A stretch of 64,000 nt of DNA. It comes from Sphingomonas corticis. GTDB lineage: Bacteria > Pseudomonadota > Alphaproteobacteria > Sphingomonadales > Sphingomonadaceae. The stretch lies in the NCBI RefSeq assembly GCF_012035195.1, contig NZ_JAAVJH010000009.1, forward strand, positions 61,343-125,342, written 5' to 3'. The notes beneath the pieces were generated by a model, which was given only the letters and a program-made list of their open reading frames with translations, did no database searches and had not been told where the DNA came from. Positions 26,774 through 34,663 of this stretch are shown in pieces (position 1 is the first letter of the stretch; every line of letters starts with the position of its first letter). A program made the position numbers and the translations under genes.

Positions 26774-26860
26774 GCGACCGTGCGCCCGCGCCGGCGCCGC
26801 CCCCCCGAGAAGGGTGACGGCGCGGCGCACACTTCGCCCGGTGTATGGGGCGAAGCTTCG

Positions 26861-26890
26861 AACCCCGTCGGCGAGAGCCGGCGGGGTTCT
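26861..26890 (+). terminator. Rho-independent terminator of fliC
   Basis: A 12-base stem (AACCCCGTCGGC against GCCGGCGGGGTT, one G-T pair) closes a GAGA loop and is followed by a short TTCTT run 88 bases after the flagellin stop. A weaker hairpin (CTTCGCCC...GGGCGAAG) lies just before it at 26832-26856. Confidence 0.8.
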
Positions 26891-26983
26891 TCGCATGGCG
26901 ATATACGGTGTCGCGTATGCGGAGATAAAATGCGCTTTTGCGTATGCGAGAAATATATACGGATTTCAGTATATAGTTGCTTC

Positions 26984-26999
26984 ATACGAAGAATCGTAT
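26984..26999. promoter_or_regulatory. Palindromic operator in the hipBA promoter region
   Basis: ATACGA-AGAA-TCGTAT is a perfect 6-base inverted repeat ending 12 bases before the hipB ATG. The surrounding stretch 26896-27010 is strikingly AT-rich for this genome and holds further CGTATGCG and TATACGG copies. HipB-family proteins repress their own operon by binding such inverted repeats, so this is a likely autoregulatory operator; binding is inferred. Confidence 0.6.
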
Positions 27000-27011
27000 A
27001 ACGAACGGTTC

Positions 27012-27257
27012 ATGCAACACGTCGTGCGATCATCCCGTACCATGGGCGATGCCATCCGGCGATCACGTCGCATGGCGGGAATGACACAGGCCCAGCTCGC
27101 CACGCGAACGAACCTTCGGCAAGCCACCATCTCCCATCTCGAGAACGGGGAGGGTGGCACGCTGGAGACGCTCTTCGCCGTGATTACGGCCTTGCGCCTG
27201 GAACTGCATCTGACCGAGCGATCCACCAGCCTCCCGGCGCTCGACGACCTCTTCTGA
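27012..27257 (+). CDS. HipB-like antitoxin, XRE family
   Basis: 81 aa. The ATG at 27012 lies just after an AT-rich operator-like region; longer upstream frames would run through that region. The protein is a Cro/C1-type helix-turn-helix: AIRRSRRMAGMTQAQLATRT and NLRQATISHLENGEGGTLET. HipB antitoxins neutralise the HipA kinase and repress the operon. The stop shares its last base with the next ATG (TGATG), coupling it to hipA. The pair sits between fliC and fliA and is unrelated to flagella by function. Confidence 0.88.
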   Translation: MQHVVRSSRTMGDAIRRSRRMAGMTQAQLATRTNLRQATISHLENGEGGTLETLFAVITALRLELHLTERSTSLPALDDLF

Positions 27258-28558
27258 TGCGACGGCGCTCCTCCGCGCTGGCGGTGCTGCTGAACGGACG
27301 GCGGGTCGGACGATTGTCGCGCGCTGCGGATGGCGCCATCGACTTCCGCTACGCCGGCGAGTGGCTCGACTGGGAATATGCCCTACCGGTCTCGCTGTCG
27401 CTGCCGCTGGACACGCGGCGCTACACCGGCGCGGCCGTCACGGCGGTGTTCGACAATCTCCTTCCCGACAACGATGATATCCGACGCCGCATCGCCGGAC
27501 GGGTGGCTGCCGACGGGATCGACGCCTACTCGCTGCTCGCCGCGGTGGGTCGCGACTGCGTCGGTGCGCTACAATTCCTGCCGGAAGGTCACGAGCCTGC
27601 CCCGCCGGGAACGATCGATGCCGAGCCGCTGGACGAGGATGACGTCGCCGCGATCATCCGCGATCTCGGTCGTGCGCCGCTGGGGCTGGATCCCGACGAT
27701 GCCTTTCGCATCTCGATCGCCGGCGCGCAGGAGAAGACCGCGCTGCTGTGGTGGGAAGGCCGGTGGCACAAGCCGCTCGGCACCACCCCCACCACCCATA
27801 TCCTGAAACCGCAGATCGGCACCCTTCCCAACGGCATCGACCTGTCGAACAGCGTCGAGAACGAGCATCTGTGCCTCACCTTCCTGGCCGAGCTGGGACT
27901 GGACGTCGCCTCGACCCGCATCGATCGTTTCGGCGGCCGGCCGGTGCTGGTGGTGGAACGGTTCGATCGATGGCTGTCCCGGGACGGGCGGTTGCTACGC
28001 CGCCCGCAGGAGGACCTCTGCCAGGCGCTGTCGGTGCCGCCGACGCGCAAGTACGAGGATCACGGTGGCCCCGGTGTCGGCGACATCATGCGGCTGTTCG
28101 CGGAAAGCGACCGGCCCGACGTGGACCGCCGCGCATTGATGAAGACGATCATCGCTTTCTGGCTGATCGGTGCAACGGACGGACACGCGAAGAACTTCAG
28201 CATCTTCCTGTCGCCGGGCGGCCGCTTCTCCGCCGCCCCCGCCTATGACGTGCTGTCGGCCGAGCCGAGCCTGGCGGCGCATCAGATCGAACGGCGGCAG
28301 ATGAGGCTCGCAATGGCGATCGGCGACCGGCGCCGCCACCGTATCGACCAGATCGCGCCGCGACACTTCGTGCAGACAGCGGTCGCCGCCGGCTACGACG
28401 AGGAATCGACGCGAGCGGTGTTGGAGGAATTGCGCACCACGGCGGGTCCGGCGTTCGCGGCGGCGGCCGGTGCGATGCCGCCCGGCACCCCGGCCGCGCT
28501 GACCGATCCCGTCGCAGCCGCGATCGCCCGGCGCTGCCGGACGATCGAGCTGATGTAA
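27257..28558 (+). CDS. HipA-like serine/threonine kinase toxin
   Basis: 433 aa, full length for HipA. Known HipA toxins phosphorylate glutamyl-tRNA synthetase and induce dormancy. The N-terminal couple_hipA part contains NGRRVGRLSRAADGAIDF and FDNLLPDNDDIRRRIA. The kinase part has the SIAGAQEKTALLW phosphate-binding segment, THILKPQ with the ATP lysine, VVERFDRW, the catalytic GATDGHAKNFSIF (HxxN-type loop) and APAYDVLSA with the metal aspartate. All catalytic motifs are intact, so an active toxin is expected. The target cannot be predicted. Confidence 0.92.
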   Translation: MRRRSSALAVLLNGRRVGRLSRAADGAIDFRYAGEWLDWEYALPVSLSLPLDTRRYTGAAVTAVFDNLLPDNDDIRRRIAGRVAADGIDAYSLLAAVGRDCVGALQFLPEGHEPAPPGTIDAEPLDEDDVAAIIRDLGRAPLGLDPDDAFRISIAGAQEKTALLWWEGRWHKPLGTTPTTHILKPQIGTLPNGIDLSNSVENEHLCLTFLAELGLDVASTRIDRFGGRPVLVVERFDRWLSRDGRLLRRPQEDLCQALSVPPTRKYEDHGGPGVGDIMRLFAESDRPDVDRRALMKTIIAFWLIGATDGHAKNFSIFLSPGGRFSAAPAYDVLSAEPSLAAHQIERRQMRLAMAIGDRRRHRIDQIAPRHFVQTAVAAGYDEESTRAVLEELRTTAGPAFAAAAGAMPPGTPAALTDPVAAAIARRCRTIELM

Positions 28559-28569
28559 GATCCCGCGGT

Positions 28570-29283
28570 CTAGCCGCGCGCCATCGCCTTCTTCAGCCGC
28601 GTGTGCGCCTGCGCCTTGATCTGGCAGACGCGCGCCGCGCCGACGCCCAGCACCTGGCCGATCTCCTCCAGGTTCAGCTCCTCCACGTGGTACAGCTGGA
28701 TCACCATCTGCTCGCGCTCGGGCAGGCTGGCGATCGCCGCGATCAGCCGGTCGCGCGTCTGCGCTTCGGACAATTGCGCGAAGGCGTCGGGCGTGTCGTC
28801 GGCGAACCACGGCTGGTCGTCGGCATAGACCTCGTCCAGCGATTCGTAGCGGACCGCCTCGGCGCTGGCGTAGTCCTGCCGCAGCTTCTCGACGGAGAGC
28901 CCCATCTGCGCCGCCGTCTCCGCGTCGGTCGGCTGGCGGCCGAGCACGCCGGCGAGCGACGAACGCACGCGCGCATAGTCGCGGCGGCGGCGGATCGCAC
29001 CGCGCGTCATCGCGGCGTGGCGCCGCAGCTCGTCGATCATCGCGCCGCGGATCCGCGTCGCGAGATACTGCTTCAGCGTCACCTGCCCGCGATCCTCGAA
29101 CGCGGCGACCCCCTCGACCAGCGCGACCAGGCCGACCTGCACCAGGTCCTCCACGTCGATCGCGGTCGAGACCGAGCCGTGGACGTGCCACGCCAGGCGG
29201 CGGACCAGCGGCAGGTGCGTCTGCACCAGCGCGTTCTCGTCGCGCGCCCGCGTGGTGCGCGAATAGGTCAGCGCGCCGGTCAT
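28570..29283 (-). CDS. fliA: Sigma-28 factor for flagellar genes FliA
   Basis: 237 aa, the typical FliA length. FliA directs transcription of late flagellar genes. Region 2 includes VEDLVQVGLVALVEGVAAFE and YLATRIRGAMIDELRR; region 3 contains RQPTDAETAAQMGLS; region 4 ends LPEREQMVIQLYHVEELNLE and RVCQIKAQAHTRLKKAM. It overlaps flhA by 4 bases (ATGA) and is therefore expressed from the sigma-54 promoter upstream of the transglycosylase. Its partner anti-sigma factor FlgM is at 32619. Candidate target promoters are listed at fliC, flgM and fliD. Confidence 0.95.
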   Translation of the reverse strand: MTGALTYSRTTRARDENALVQTHLPLVRRLAWHVHGSVSTAIDVEDLVQVGLVALVEGVAAFEDRGQVTLKQYLATRIRGAMIDELRRHAAMTRGAIRRRRDYARVRSSLAGVLGRQPTDAETAAQMGLSVEKLRQDYASAEAVRYESLDEVYADDQPWFADDTPDAFAQLSEAQTRDRLIAAIASLPEREQMVIQLYHVEELNLEEIGQVLGVGAARVCQIKAQAHTRLKKAMARG

Positions 29284-31349
29284 GCGGCCAGCGCCTGCGG
29301 CTGGGGCTGGCCGCCGATCACGGCGACGACCTCGACGGCCTTGTCCTCGGGAACCTCGAAGAAGCTCATGACGGGGGTATCCGGCAGGATGGAACGGACC
29401 AGCTTGCGGATCGCGACGCGGATCGCGGGCTGGACGACGAGCGCGAAGGGCTTGGCCTCCGCGATCAAAGGTTGCGCGGCGGCCTGCAGCGCGTCGACGA
29501 TGCGGCGGCCCAGCTCGGGCTCGATCACCGCGCGCGACGGATCGGCGCGCATCGCCTGGCCCAGCAGCTGTTCCAGCCCGCCCTCCAGCGTCATGACGCG
29601 CAGCGGCTCGCGCACGCCGGCCAGCTTCTGGATGATGAGCGGGCCGAGCTCGGGACGGATCAGCTCGACGATCTCGTGCGCTTCCGCCGTGCGCTGCGCC
29701 GCATTGGCGACGGCGGCGGCGATGCGGCGGAACTCCTTCAGCGGCACGCCCTCGGACAGCAGGGCGCGCAGCACCGCCGTCAGGGTGGTCAGCGGCAGCG
29801 GCGCCAGCGCGGCGACCAGCTGCGGGTTGCGGTCCTTCAGCCCGTCGAGCAGCGCCTGCACCTCGTCCGCGCCGAGCAGGTCGGACGCGTGCGTGCCCAG
29901 CGCGTGGTTCAGGTGCGTCGCCATCACGGTGCCCGCGTCGACGACGAGATAGCCCTGGCCGGTCGCCGCATCCGCGTCGCCGGGCGCGATCCACGTCGCC
30001 TCCAGCCCGAAGGTCGGGTCGACCGCCTTCTTGCCGGTGAGCTGGCCGAAGCCCTGCCCGGTGTCGAGCGCCAGCATCTCGTCGGGCGAGACCTGGTCCT
30101 CGCCCACGCACACCCCGCCCAGCATCAGGCGATAGGTATAGGGCGCCAGGTTGATGTCGTCGCGCACGCGCACCTGCGGGACGACGAAGCCCAGTTCCTT
30201 CGACAGCTGGCGGCGCACGCCGGTGATCCGCGCCATCAGCGGGGCGCCGCGGCGCTCGTCCACCAGCGGCACCAGCCCGTAGCCGATGTCGAGATTGACC
30301 ATCATCCCCTCCGTCACCTCGTCCCAGCCGATCTTCGACGGGTCGGCGGGCTCCGCGGCCTCGGCGGCGGGCGCCTCCTCGATCACGGGGCGGGCGGCGA
30401 TCTGCTTCAGCTTCCACGCGGCGAAGCCGGCGGCGGCGGCCATCGGCAGGATGACCAGGTGCGGCATCCCCGGCATCACGCCCAGCAGGAACAGGATGAC
30501 CGCGACGGGCGTCCACGTCCGCGCCGATCCGAACTGGCTGCCGATCTGGCCGGCAAGATCCTTGTCGGATTTCACGCGGGTGACGATGGAGGCGGCGGCG
30601 ATCGACAGCAGCAGCGCGGGCACCTGCGCGACCAGCGCGTCGCCGATCGCCAGCATGGTGTATTTCTGCGCGGCGTCACCGATACCGAGACCGTGGCTGA
30701 CCGGGCCCAGGATCAGCCCGCCGACGACGTTGGCGGCCAGGATCAGCAGGCCCGCGACCGCGTCGCCCTTCACGAACTTGGACGAACCGTCCATCGAGCC
30801 GTAGAATTCGGCCTCGGTGGCGACGTCGACGCGGCGCTTCTTCGCCTCGTCGGGGGTGATGAGACCGGCGTTCAGGTCGGCGTCGATCGCCATCTGCTTG
30901 CCGGGCAGCGCGTCCAGCGTGAAGCGCGCCGACACCTCGGACACGCGGCCCGCGCCCTTGGTGACGACGATCAGGTTGATGATGACGATGATCGCGAAGA
31001 CGAACAGGCCGACGACATAGTCGCCGCCGATCACGAACGTGCCGAACGCCTCGATCACGTGGCCCGCCGCCGCCTCGCCCTCGTGCCCGTGCACCAGCAC
31101 GACGCGGGTGGAGGCGACGTTCAGGCCCAGCCGGAACAGCGTGGCGAAGAGGAGGACGGTGGGAAAGGACGAGAAGTCGAGCGGCCTCTCCGCATTCAGC
31201 GCCACCATCAGCACGGCGAGGCTGATCGTGATGTTCATGATGAAGAAGATGTCGAGCAGGAAGGCCGGGATCGGCACCACCATCAGCACGACCAGCAGCA
31301 GGATCGCGAAGGGCAGGGCGCCGGCGCGCGCGTTGGCGAGCAGCTTCAT
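29280..31349 (-). CDS. flhA: Flagellar export gate protein FlhA
   Basis: 689 aa, full length. FlhA forms the nonameric export platform. Eight membrane segments occupy about 1-310. The FHIPEP signature VVTKGAGRVSEVSARFTLDA with ALPGKQMAIDADLNAGLI follows the fourth segment. The cytoplasmic domain starts after about 330 and includes YLVVDAGTVMATHLNHALG and the conserved VVQPAIRVAIRKLVRSILPD near the end. It lies between the transglycosylase gene (4 bases away) and fliA (4-base overlap), forming a three-gene unit. Confidence 0.97.
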   Translation of the reverse strand: MKLLANARAGALPFAILLLVVLMVVPIPAFLLDIFFIMNITISLAVLMVALNAERPLDFSSFPTVLLFATLFRLGLNVASTRVVLVHGHEGEAAAGHVIEAFGTFVIGGDYVVGLFVFAIIVIINLIVVTKGAGRVSEVSARFTLDALPGKQMAIDADLNAGLITPDEAKKRRVDVATEAEFYGSMDGSSKFVKGDAVAGLLILAANVVGGLILGPVSHGLGIGDAAQKYTMLAIGDALVAQVPALLLSIAAASIVTRVKSDKDLAGQIGSQFGSARTWTPVAVILFLLGVMPGMPHLVILPMAAAAGFAAWKLKQIAARPVIEEAPAAEAAEPADPSKIGWDEVTEGMMVNLDIGYGLVPLVDERRGAPLMARITGVRRQLSKELGFVVPQVRVRDDINLAPYTYRLMLGGVCVGEDQVSPDEMLALDTGQGFGQLTGKKAVDPTFGLEATWIAPGDADAATGQGYLVVDAGTVMATHLNHALGTHASDLLGADEVQALLDGLKDRNPQLVAALAPLPLTTLTAVLRALLSEGVPLKEFRRIAAAVANAAQRTAEAHEIVELIRPELGPLIIQKLAGVREPLRVMTLEGGLEQLLGQAMRADPSRAVIEPELGRRIVDALQAAAQPLIAEAKPFALVVQPAIRVAIRKLVRSILPDTPVMSFFEVPEDKAVEVVAVIGGQPQPQALAA

Positions 31350-31353
31350 CGGC

Positions 31354-32208
31354 TCAGCCCCCCATGCTCGCGAGCATCATATAGGCGAGCCGGGCATTGT
31401 CCGGCGACGGGCGCAGCAGCGAATCCTTGCGGGCGAGGGCATCCCTGGCCCAGCCCAGCGCGTCGCTCGCGCTCTCGCCGCTGCCGGTGACGACGGTCGC
31501 GTCGTCTCCCCCCTCCATCTTCAATGCCAGCGCCTGCGCAGCGAAGTCGAAGCGGTTGCGCACGGCGTTGCCGGCATCGCCCGCGCCCCCGGGACCTTCG
31601 GCGCCCAGCTTGCCGGCGAAGCGCTGGTACACCTCGCTCAGCGAGCGGGCGCTGCCGTCGCGCTCGAAGAAGACGCCGCGATTGGCGCGCGCGGCGGCGG
31701 GGAACAGCGACGCGGCGCTGCGCTCGGGCGTGCGCTGCATCGCCGACAGGAACTGCCGTGCGCCCCCCAGCCCCAGGAAATGCGCCATGTAGAGGTCGGT
31801 GCCGTTGGCCTCGCGCCCCAGCGATCCCTCCAGCGACGCCTTGTTGTCGCCGGCATGTTCCGCCGCCATCAGCGAGGCGACCTCGGGATTGTTGCGCAGC
31901 GCCAGGATCGCGGCGCGATTACCGCCGGAAACGGTGTAGCGCCCGCCCGCGGTCTTGCCGATGCTGTCCGCGGCCCAGCCGAGGCCGTGCTCGGCGCCAT
32001 GCTTCTTCACCACGGCCAGCCAGCTGGATTCGATGAACTGGTAGAGGCCGGTGGCCGACGAGGTGCCGGCGCGCGCATTGGCGTTCAGCCCGCTCTCCAG
32101 CCTGGCCTGTCCCATCAGATAGTCGAAGTCGACGCCGGTGCGCGCCGCGGCGGTCTGGATCGCCGAAGTGACGCGCTGGGTGGCGGAGGTGATCGCGGAA
32201 ACGGTCAT
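31354..32208 (-). CDS. Flagellar-associated lytic transglycosylase, SltF-like
   Basis: 284 aa. The SLT domain at about 20-180 has the catalytic glutamate in YLMGQARLESGLNANARAG, followed by SSATGLYQFIESSWL, the conserved GLxQF motif, and MAHFLGLGGARQFL. Lytic transglycosylases cut peptidoglycan so the rod can cross the wall. FlgJ here lacks the usual muramidase domain, so this protein probably replaces it; SltF of Rhodobacter is the known parallel. No signal peptide is seen, consistent with export through the flagellar gate. The ATG lies 12 bases from a perfect sigma-54 -12 box, implying an almost leaderless mRNA. Confidence 0.88.
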   Translation of the reverse strand: MTVSAITSATQRVTSAIQTAAARTGVDFDYLMGQARLESGLNANARAGTSSATGLYQFIESSWLAVVKKHGAEHGLGWAADSIGKTAGGRYTVSGGNRAAILALRNNPEVASLMAAEHAGDNKASLEGSLGREANGTDLYMAHFLGLGGARQFLSAMQRTPERSAASLFPAAARANRGVFFERDGSARSLSEVYQRFAGKLGAEGPGGAGDAGNAVRNRFDFAAQALALKMEGGDDATVVTGSGESASDALGWARDALARKDSLLRPSPDNARLAYMMLASMGG

Positions 32209-32220
32209 GCCCCCGCATTC

Positions 32221-32236
32221 AGCAAGGGGCGTGCCA
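32221..32236 (-). promoter_or_regulatory. Sigma-54 promoter of transglycosylase-flhA-fliA
   Basis: On the minus strand TGGCACG (32236-32230), 4 bases, then TTGCT (32225-32221) matches the -24/-12 consensus perfectly and is identical to the flgB promoter core, CCCC spacer included. Counting 12 from the -12 cytosine puts +1 at about 32210, two bases before the ATG at 32208. Confidence 0.85.
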
Positions 32237-32267
32237 CTTTGCCATGTGGCGAAGGTGACGGCGACCT

Positions 32268-32296
32268 CCGTTCGTGCTGAGCCTCAGGCCGAACGG
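32268..32296. repeat. Shortened family A palindromic repeat
   Basis: CCGTTCGTGCTGAG pairs with CTCAGGCCGAACGG at 12 of 14 positions around a single base. It equals the outer arms of the element at 38354-38420 with the centre lost, and sits between the sigma-54 promoter of the transglycosylase unit and the end of flgN. It may also act as a terminator for flgMN. Confidence 0.7.
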
Positions 32297-32320
32297 CGGT
32301 TGGGAATGCGGCTGCGCAAG

Positions 32321-32632
32321 CTAGGCGAACGCCATCCCGCTCCGGCCATAGGCGTTGCCGCCCTCGCCGGTCAGGATTTGCAGGCGGCGGCGAACATTTG
32401 CCGCCATCAGGTTCACGTAGATGCGGCAGGTGTCGTTCAGCCGGTCGGCTTCTTCCGCCAGGCCGCGCAGTTCCTGATCGGCCGGGCCGTCGCCCAGCGA
32501 TTGCAGCACGTCGATCGCGCGCAGCTTGCCCGCGGTGGCGCGTTCCAGCGCGGCGACGTCGTTCGCCTTCAGCGCGTCGATCTCCGCGTGCAGCGCGTCG
32601 ATCACGCGGACCAGGGCGTCACGACGGGTCAT
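32321..32632 (-). CDS. flgN: FlgN-like flagellar export chaperone
   Basis: 103 aa, helical, with a heptad-like N-terminal half (RVIDALHAEIDALKANDVAA) and a conserved-looking C-terminal RLNDTCRIYVNLMAANVRRRL. FlgN holds FlgK and FlgL in the cytoplasm before export. FlgN proteins diverge strongly, so the call rests on size, fold and position directly after flgM, which it overlaps by 14 bases. Both hook-associated protein genes, its expected clients, are in the rightward flg operon. Confidence 0.72.
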   Translation of the reverse strand: MTRRDALVRVIDALHAEIDALKANDVAALERATAGKLRAIDVLQSLGDGPADQELRGLAEEADRLNDTCRIYVNLMAANVRRRLQILTGEGGNAYGRSGMAFA

Positions 32633-32909
32633 TCGACATCCACTCGTACTTGGCGGCGATCAGGCGGTCCGCGACGGTCGCGGGGGACAGCGGGAACATG
32701 CCCTTGGCGATCGCGTCCTTGATGAGGCGGATGCGATCCGCGTCCTGCGGCGCGGACGCGGCGAGTTGCCGCGCCAGCGTGGGTGCCGGGGCCGGCGTCG
32801 CGGTCGTCGCCGGGTCGGCCGCGGGCGCGGCGGCACGCGGGGTACGCGCCACCATCCCGACCCGAAGGTCGGCGCTCGTTACGGTCGTTGATCGAACTGC
32901 ATCTACCAT
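32619..32909 (-). CDS. flgM: Anti-sigma-28 factor FlgM
   Basis: 96 aa from the ATG at 32909; an upstream ATG at 32945 lies inside the FliA promoter and is excluded. FlgM holds FliA inactive until the hook is complete, then is exported. The C-terminal sigma-binding region is clear: RIRLIKDAIAKGMFPLSPAT and VADRLIAAKYEW. The N-terminal half is Ala/Pro/Thr-rich and probably disordered, as in known FlgM. It is expressed from its own FliA-type promoter, making a feedback loop. Confidence 0.88.
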   Translation of the reverse strand: MVDAVRSTTVTSADLRVGMVARTPRAAAPAADPATTATPAPAPTLARQLAASAPQDADRIRLIKDAIAKGMFPLSPATVADRLIAAKYEWMSNDPS

Positions 32910-32942
32910 GCCCGCACCTATGGAGGTTCGCTGACATCGGCT

Positions 32943-32969
32943 CAAACGACCGCTTGCAGGGCGGCTTTA
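32943..32969 (-). promoter_or_regulatory. Sigma-28 (FliA) promoter of flgM-flgN
   Basis: On the minus strand TAAAGCC begins at 32969; 15 bases after TAAA comes GTCGTTTG (32950-32943). Spacing and boxes agree with the fliC site. The predicted start near 32936 gives a 27-base leader to the flgM ATG. It lies in the 70-base gap after flgA. Confidence 0.75.
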
Positions 32970-32979
32970 GAACTTTTTT

Positions 32980-33474
32980 TCAGTCGTATCCGGGCAGCGT
33001 CGCGCGCCCGGTGTCCACCGCCACCGCCTGCACCGGCTTCGTGGCGCCGGCGACCTGCACGGGCAGGCGCGCGCCCGGGGCGGCATCCGCCATGGCGATG
33101 CCGTCGCGGGTGATGGAGAAGCCGTCGGAACCCGCCTCGATCGTCACCGGGTCGCCGCGCTTGATGACCGGCGCGGCCATGCGCGGCGCGGCGGCCATGG
33201 GGGCCGCGGGCGCCGGCGCGGGACGCGGCGCGGCGATGACGGGCACGAACAGGCGCCATGCCGGGCCGGCGCAGGCGACTACGACCGCGTCTTTCGCCTC
33301 CGTCCGCCACGACAGCGCGACGGTGGAACAGGGCGCGAGCCGCAGCCGCGGGTCGATCGCGGCGCGCGCGCCTCCCTCGACGCCCTGGGGGCGGCCGGTG
33401 AAGGCGCCGACCGCACGGTCCAGGGCGGCGGTGTCCTGGAAGGCGGCGGCGGCCGCGAGAGCGAGAAACATCAT
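32980..33474 (-). CDS. flgA: Flagellar P-ring assembly chaperone FlgA
   Basis: 164 aa. Two adjacent ATGs; the first (33474) overlaps the upstream stop as ATGA. A short signal peptide (MMFLALAAAAAFQ) fits its periplasmic role in P-ring (FlgI) assembly. The C-terminal SAF/ChapFlgA domain is recognised by VIKRGDPVTIEAGSDGFSIT and ending AVDTGRATLPGYD. It is shorter than enterobacterial FlgA but typical for alphaproteobacteria. Unusually, it is the last gene of a unit with motA-like and motB-like genes instead of beside flgB. Confidence 0.85.
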   Translation of the reverse strand: MMFLALAAAAAFQDTAALDRAVGAFTGRPQGVEGGARAAIDPRLRLAPCSTVALSWRTEAKDAVVVACAGPAWRLFVPVIAAPRPAPAPAAPMAAAPRMAAPVIKRGDPVTIEAGSDGFSITRDGIAMADAAPGARLPVQVAGATKPVQAVAVDTGRATLPGYD

Positions 33475-33995
33475 GTCTTGGATTCCTTCTCGCCCGCGAA
33501 CGCGAGCGTGACGAGGACGCGGCGGCCCGCGGGACGGGCAGCGGTGGCGAGGGAGATGCGCGCGACGGGCACGCCAGCGCGGGCGAGCGCCGCCAGCACG
33601 GCGCGCGCGCGGTCCGCCGCCAGGATCGCGGCGCTGCCGGTGATCGGGTCGACGTCGCCGGGCGACCCGTCCACCGCGCCGGTGACGGTCAGCGCCACGC
33701 GCGGGTCGCGTGTCGCCGCGATCGCCCAGGCGAGCACGTCGGCCGGCACCTCGGCCGGAGCCGCCGCGCCGGGCGCGAAGCCCGCCACGCCGTGCGCGTC
33801 CACCGCGATGACGGGATCGGGCGCGGGGGTCGCGATACCGAACCCGTCGGCGATGCCGCGCGCCAGGTCGCGCGACGGCGTCGTGTTCGCTTGCAGGAGG
33901 ACGAAGAAGCCGACCAGCAGCAGCGCGAGGTCGGCCAGCGTCACCAGCCACGTCGGCCGCGCCGGCGCCACGTCGAAGGGGTCGTCGGTCGTCAC
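33471..33995 (-). CDS. Short MotB-like stator protein
   Basis: 174 aa from a GTG whose GTGA overlaps the motA-like stop. One membrane helix (TWLVTLADLALLLVGFFVLL) holds an aspartate at the position of the proton-binding Asp of MotB (compare YADF in the full-length MotB here). The periplasmic part has a reduced OmpA-like region: AADRARAVLAALARAGVPVA followed by GRRVLVTLAF, but the HTDS peptidoglycan motif is replaced by GAVDGSP. It could be a second stator subunit or a stator-derived accessory protein. It is full frame, so not an obvious pseudogene. Confidence 0.7.
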   Translation of the reverse strand: MTTDDPFDVAPARPTWLVTLADLALLLVGFFVLLQANTTPSRDLARGIADGFGIATPAPDPVIAVDAHGVAGFAPGAAAPAEVPADVLAWAIAATRDPRVALTVTGAVDGSPGDVDPITGSAAILAADRARAVLAALARAGVPVARISLATAARPAGRRVLVTLAFAGEKESKT

Positions 33996-34651
33996 GCGGC
34001 GATGCTCGCGGCGGGCATGCGCGCGCGCGCGGGCGCCTCGCGCAGGGCGAGCGCCAGCACCGGCGCGGCGAGGCGCGCGCGCCCTTCCGCTTCCGCCCGC
34101 GCGGCGTTGCGCAGCCGCGTCGCGATCGGCAGCGCGACCAGGTTCGCGACCAGCGCGCCGTACAGCGTGGCGAGCAGCGCCACCGCCATGGCGGCGCCGA
34201 TCGCCTTCGCGTCGGTCATGCGCGCGAACATCGCGACCAGCCCGACCAGCGTGCCGATCATCCCCATCGCCGGCGCCGCGTCGGCGATCCCCGCCCAGCA
34301 ATCCGCCGCGGCGCGATGGCGTGCGATGCGCTCCTGCCGTCGCAGCTCCAGCGCGGCGGCGATGTCCGCCGGCGGATCGCCGTCGACGATCGCGGCCATG
34401 GCGGCGGCGAGATCGGGATCGGCGACGATGCTGCGGTCCAGCGCCACCACGCCCAGCTTCTGCGCGATCCGCGCCTGCGCCGCGACCTGCAGCAGCAGTG
34501 GCTCCGCATCGAAGCGCCTGCGCCACAGCGTGGCGAGCGCCGCGACCGCGCGGGCGAGATCGCGCAGCGGCGTGCGCAGCACGGCCGCCGCGGCGGTGCC
34601 CCCCAGCACGATGGCGAGCGCGGCGGGATCGAGGAAGGTGCCCGGTGTCAT
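33992..34651 (-). CDS. MotA-like stator protein
   Basis: 219 aa, shorter than the 287-aa MotA at 43776. The ATG at 34651 is chosen because a predicted sigma-54 transcript begins about 2 bases before it; an in-frame ATG at 34663 would lie upstream of that start. The MotA/ExbB core is visible as AAPAMGMIGTLVGLVAMFAR and AMAVALLATLYGALVANLVA, with the conserved prolines and glycines of the channel helices. The N-terminal helix is LDPAALAIVLGGTAAAAVL. It pairs with the MotB-like protein and precedes flgA. Confidence 0.78.
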   Translation of the reverse strand: MTPGTFLDPAALAIVLGGTAAAAVLRTPLRDLARAVAALATLWRRRFDAEPLLLQVAAQARIAQKLGVVALDRSIVADPDLAAAMAAIVDGDPPADIAAALELRRQERIARHRAAADCWAGIADAAPAMGMIGTLVGLVAMFARMTDAKAIGAAMAVALLATLYGALVANLVALPIATRLRNAARAEAEGRARLAAPVLALALREAPARARMPAASIAA

Positions 34652-34663
34652 GCGTGGCGGCAT

